Below, piece after piece: positions 47,381 to 49,776 of a stretch of 49,776 nt of DNA. The notes under the pieces were generated by a model that did not search any database, had not been told where the DNA came from, and saw only the letters and a program-made list of their open reading frames with translations. The position numbers and the translations under genes were made by a program. Within the stretch, counting starts at the first letter, position 1; every line of letters begins with the position of its first letter. Source of the DNA: JALZEG01 sp035942255 (GTDB taxonomy: Bacteria; Actinomycetota; CADDZG01; WHSQ01); NCBI GenBank assembly GCA_035942255.1, contig DASZDG010000144.1, forward strand, positions 1 through 49,776, written 5' to 3'.

Positions 47381-48528
47381 GCTCGGCACCGTCGCCTCTG
47401 ACCGACTACCCGTTCGTGCGGCTCGACCGGATCAAGAGCGAGCTGCGCGCCGCCGGACGCCGCGTGATCGACCTCGGTGTCGGAGAGCCGCAGGAGGAGA
47501 CGCCCGAGTTCATCCGCGCGGCCCTCGCGGCTGCGCTCGATCCCCGCGCGCCGTATCCGCGCGCGGCGGGCCTGCCCGAGCTGCGAGAGGCGGCCGCCGG
47601 ATGGTGCCGCGAACGGTTCAGCGTAGCCGTCGACCCCGAGTCCGAGGTGATCCCGACGCTCGGAAGCAAGGAGCCGATCTTCTCCCTGCCCCAGGTGCTC
47701 GCGCCGCCGGGGAGCGACAAGGACCTCGTGGTCACGACGACTCCGGGCTATCCGATACCCGGACACGGCGCGCGAGCGGTGGGTGCGGACGTCGTCGAGG
47801 TACCGCTGGCGCCAGAGGAGGGCTGGCTGCCCGCCCGCGGCGCTCTCGCGGACGTGGAGTGGGGCCGCGTGGCGCTGTTCTGGGTCAATTACCCGAACAA
47901 CCCTACGGGAGCCGTCGCGGGGCTCTCGTTCTTCGAAGAGATGGCGGGACTCGCGGCCGAGCACGGCTTCGTCCTGGCTTCCGACGAGGCCTACGTCGAC
48001 ATCTACTTCGACTCTCCCCCGCCGTCCGCCCTCGAGGTCACCGACCGTTCGCACGTCGTCGCGTTCCACAGCCTTAGCAAGCGCTCCGCGATGCCCGGCT
48101 ACCGTTCCGGGTTCGCGGCCGGCGCCGAGTGGATCATCGACCGCCTGAAGCAGCACCGCCCTTATTCGGGAACGACGCCGCAGGCATTCGTCCAGAAGGC
48201 GTCCGCAGCCGCGTGGAGCGACGCCGCTCATGCAGCCGACATGCGCGCGGTGTACGGCACGAAGCGCGAGGTCTTCCTCGACGTGTTCCACCGCCACGGC
48301 CTTCGGGTGGAGGGTAGCGAGGGCTCGTTCTTCCTGTGGCTCCGCGTGCCGGGGGCCGAGCCTGCATCCGAGTTCGCCGAGCGCCTCGCGCGCTCGGGCG
48401 TCATAGTCGCGCCCGAGCGCTTCTTCGGCCCCCGCGACCAGCACGTCCGGATCTCGCTCGTCGTGCCGCTGGCGGAGTGCGAAGAGGCGGCCGTCGCGAT
48501 CTGTCAGGCCGCCGATCGATCTAGATAG
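47377..48528 (+). CDS. dapC: N-succinyl-diaminopimelate aminotransferase
   Basis: A 383-residue class I/II PLP aminotransferase. PYPRAAGLPELREAAAGW and the conserved NYPNNPTGA lie in the N- and mid-parts; the PLP-binding Lys is in SLSKRSAMPGYRSG, and VRISLV near the C-terminus carries the carboxylate-binding Arg. Position between dapE and dapD, with a 4-base overlap to dapE, assigns it to the DapC step: N-succinyl-2-amino-6-oxopimelate plus glutamate. The family alone would not fix the substrate; the operon does. Confidence 0.9.
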   Translation: MSSAPSPLTDYPFVRLDRIKSELRAAGRRVIDLGVGEPQEETPEFIRAALAAALDPRAPYPRAAGLPELREAAAGWCRERFSVAVDPESEVIPTLGSKEPIFSLPQVLAPPGSDKDLVVTTTPGYPIPGHGARAVGADVVEVPLAPEEGWLPARGALADVEWGRVALFWVNYPNNPTGAVAGLSFFEEMAGLAAEHGFVLASDEAYVDIYFDSPPPSALEVTDRSHVVAFHSLSKRSAMPGYRSGFAAGAEWIIDRLKQHRPYSGTTPQAFVQKASAAAWSDAAHAADMRAVYGTKREVFLDVFHRHGLRVEGSEGSFFLWLRVPGAEPASEFAERLARSGVIVAPERFFGPRDQHVRISLVVPLAECEEAAVAICQAADRSR

Positions 48529-48536
48529 GAGGAGCC

Positions 48537-49349
48537 GTGCTCGAGGTGGAGGAGCTTCCGGGCGTCGTCGAGGATCTCTACGAACGGGAGAATGCCGACG
48601 CGGGCGCGATCGCTGCGGTCGCCGAGCGCGTCGTGGACCTGCTCGACCGGGGCGAGATCCGGGTCGCGTCGAAGGGCGACGACGGGTGGGTGGTGCACGA
48701 GTGGGTGAAGAAGGGGATCCTCCTCTACTTCCGGTCGCGGCGCCCGGAGACGCAGCACGCGGGGCCCATCGAGTTCCACGACCTCGTCCCGGTCAAGACC
48801 GACTACAAGGCCGCGGGAGTGCGAGCGGTCCCGCCCGCCGTCGCCCGCAGGGGCTCGTTCCTCAGCCCCCGCGTGGTGCTGATGCCCGGCTACGTGAACA
48901 TCGGAGCCTGGGTGGGCCCCGACACGATGATCGACACGTGGGCGACCGTGGGCTCGTGCGCGCAGGTCGGAGCGCGGGTCCACATCTCCGGCGGCGTCGG
49001 CATCGGCGGGGTCCTCGAGCCGGTGCAGGCGGCGCCGGTGATCATCGAGGACGACGTCTTCGTCGGGTCGCGGTGCATCATCGTCGAGGGTGTCGTCGTC
49101 GGCGAGCGGGCGGTGCTCGGGTCCAACGTCACGCTCACCGGCTCGACCCCGATCATCGACGTCACCGGTGACGAGCCGGTCGAGCATCGCGGGTTCGTCC
49201 CGCCGGAGGCAGTCGTAGTGCCGGGGGCGCGGCGGCGCGTCTATCCCGCCGGGGAGTACTTCCTGTCGACTCCGTTGATCGTGGGATGGCGATCGGACGC
49301 GACCGACGCGAAGCTCGTCGCGAACGACGTGTTGCGGGACTTCGCCTAA
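48537..49349 (+). CDS. dapD: Tetrahydrodipicolinate N-succinyltransferase
   Basis: A 270-residue protein with the left-handed beta-helix fold of DapD. The hexapeptide region includes VNIGAWVGPDTMIDTWATVG, then ISGGVGIGGVLEPVQAAPVI, and IEDDVFVGSRC, which follow the E. coli-type DapD closely. It transfers succinyl from succinyl-CoA to tetrahydrodipicolinate, the entry step of the succinylase branch. GTG 48537 has AGGAGGAG upstream and lies eight bases after the dapC stop. The succinyl-CoA link to the 2-oxoglutarate enzyme at 904-4548 is metabolic, not genetic. Confidence 0.95.
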   Translation: MLEVEELPGVVEDLYERENADAGAIAAVAERVVDLLDRGEIRVASKGDDGWVVHEWVKKGILLYFRSRRPETQHAGPIEFHDLVPVKTDYKAAGVRAVPPAVARRGSFLSPRVVLMPGYVNIGAWVGPDTMIDTWATVGSCAQVGARVHISGGVGIGGVLEPVQAAPVIIEDDVFVGSRCIIVEGVVVGERAVLGSNVTLTGSTPIIDVTGDEPVEHRGFVPPEAVVVPGARRRVYPAGEYFLSTPLIVGWRSDATDAKLVANDVLRDFA

Positions 49350-49360
49350 AGCGTCGTCCT

Positions 49361-49776
49361 CTATACGCCGGCGAGGGCGTGCGCGAGGTCGTCGATCAAG
49401 ACGTCCGTATAGTCGGCGTATCCGACGGAGAGGCGCACGGTCCCGCGCGTGACTCCCACCCTGGCGAGCTCCGCGTCGGAATATTCGAAGTAGGTGAAGA
49501 AGGAGCTCTGCTCCACCAGCGTCTGGGGCGCCCCGAAGTTCGACGCCATGTACGGGACACGCAGACGTGAGACGACCTCCGCCGTAGCCGCCTCGTCGAG
49601 GGGTAGCTCGAAGGTCACGACCCCCCCATGACCGTCCAGGTAACGCTGCGCCAGTGCGGCGTGCGGGTGCGAGGGGAGGCCGGTGTAGTAGACGCGCTCG
49701 ACCGCGGGATGATCTTCGAGGAACCGCGCGACTGTCAGGGCCTGCTCGTTGACCCGCTGCATCCTCAAGGGAAGCG
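49361..49776 (-). CDS. Cys/Met metabolism PLP-dependent enzyme (trans-sulfuration family), C-terminal part
   Basis: The last 138 codons of a gene that runs off the right edge. LPLRMQRVNEQALTVARFLE is the family's conserved helix after the PLP lysine, followed by VYYTGLPSHPHAALAQRYLD, GHGGVVTFEL and VRLSVGYADYTDVLIDDLAH, typical of cystathionine gamma-synthase/lyase-type enzymes. The lysine and substrate-determining residues are outside the window, so synthase, lyase or O-acetylhomoserine sulfhydrylase cannot be distinguished. The gene converges with dapD, 11 bases apart. Confidence 0.9.
   Translation of the reverse strand, partial: LPLRMQRVNEQALTVARFLEDHPAVERVYYTGLPSHPHAALAQRYLDGHGGVVTFELPLDEAATAEVVSRLRVPYMASNFGAPQTLVEQSSFFTYFEYSDAELARVGVTRGTVRLSVGYADYTDVLIDDLAHALAGV

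Overview
The window is high-GC bacterial DNA that looks actinobacterial. Supporting signs are a fused Kgd/SucA-type 2-oxoglutarate enzyme with an N-terminal E2 domain, two mycothiol-type DinB/MDMPI-fold proteins, a CGNR zinc-finger regulator, a DUF6194-like protein, an ECF41-type sigma factor, many GTG/TTG starts and promoters of the form TTGACC-N16-TAGGTT. I cannot name a genus. An uncultured soil-type actinomycete lineage is plausible, but that is inference.

Layout. 1-7842 is mostly core: an IS3 transposase tail, a RibD-C/DHFR-fold reductase, kgd, a mycothiol-type enzyme, an ABM-like/MDMPI-like gene pair with its own terminator, and an MFS transporter. At 7890-8068 lie tRNA-His(GTG) and tRNA-Lys(CTT). 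The 3' half of tRNA-Lys recurs at 14179-14227 (48 of 49 bases) and a 15-base remnant recurs at 32839-32853. This divides 8 kb-33 kb into two accessory blocks that look like tRNA-Lys-anchored islands. Block 1 (8.07-14.2 kb) holds a broken IS481-like element with a striking array of terminal repeats, a membrane-anchored alpha/beta hydrolase, a membrane protein and a secreted/membrane coiled-coil protein. Block 2 (14.2-32.8 kb) holds a tightly overlapping minus-strand operon of three giant, unfamiliar proteins (2490, 1077 and 1079 residues). Facing away from it are a gene for a 1075-residue membrane protein (beta-helix, Calx-beta-like and CARDB-like ectodomain, one TM helix, trypsin-like domain) and a tightly linked 328-residue partner. 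No integrase is visible in either block.

33-46 kb is a mixed region of envelope proteins and regulators: a LamG-like membrane protein, lipoproteins, a SnoaL/NTF2-like secreted protein, an APH-fold kinase, a CGNR/DUF6194/ABM-like gene cluster, an epimerase overlapping its ECF41 sigma factor, a PAS-LuxR regulator, a REC-HD-GYP phosphodiesterase, a lipoprotein, a secreted cupredoxin and a tiny Cys-rich secreted protein that shares a bidirectional terminator with the cupredoxin gene. 46.3-49.3 kb carries dapE-dapC-dapD, three steps of the succinylase route to meso-diaminopimelate and lysine. A convergent Cys/Met-metabolism PLP enzyme runs off the right edge.

The best candidate for something undescribed is block 2: a 14-kb operon of giant proteins without signal peptides (one with an OmpA-like module, one with FnIII-like repeats, one with a PLD-like module whose HKD motif has lost H and K). 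It sits beside a gene for a transmembrane protein that appears to place a complete His-Asp-Ser protease triad on the cytoplasmic side of a beta-helix ectodomain.
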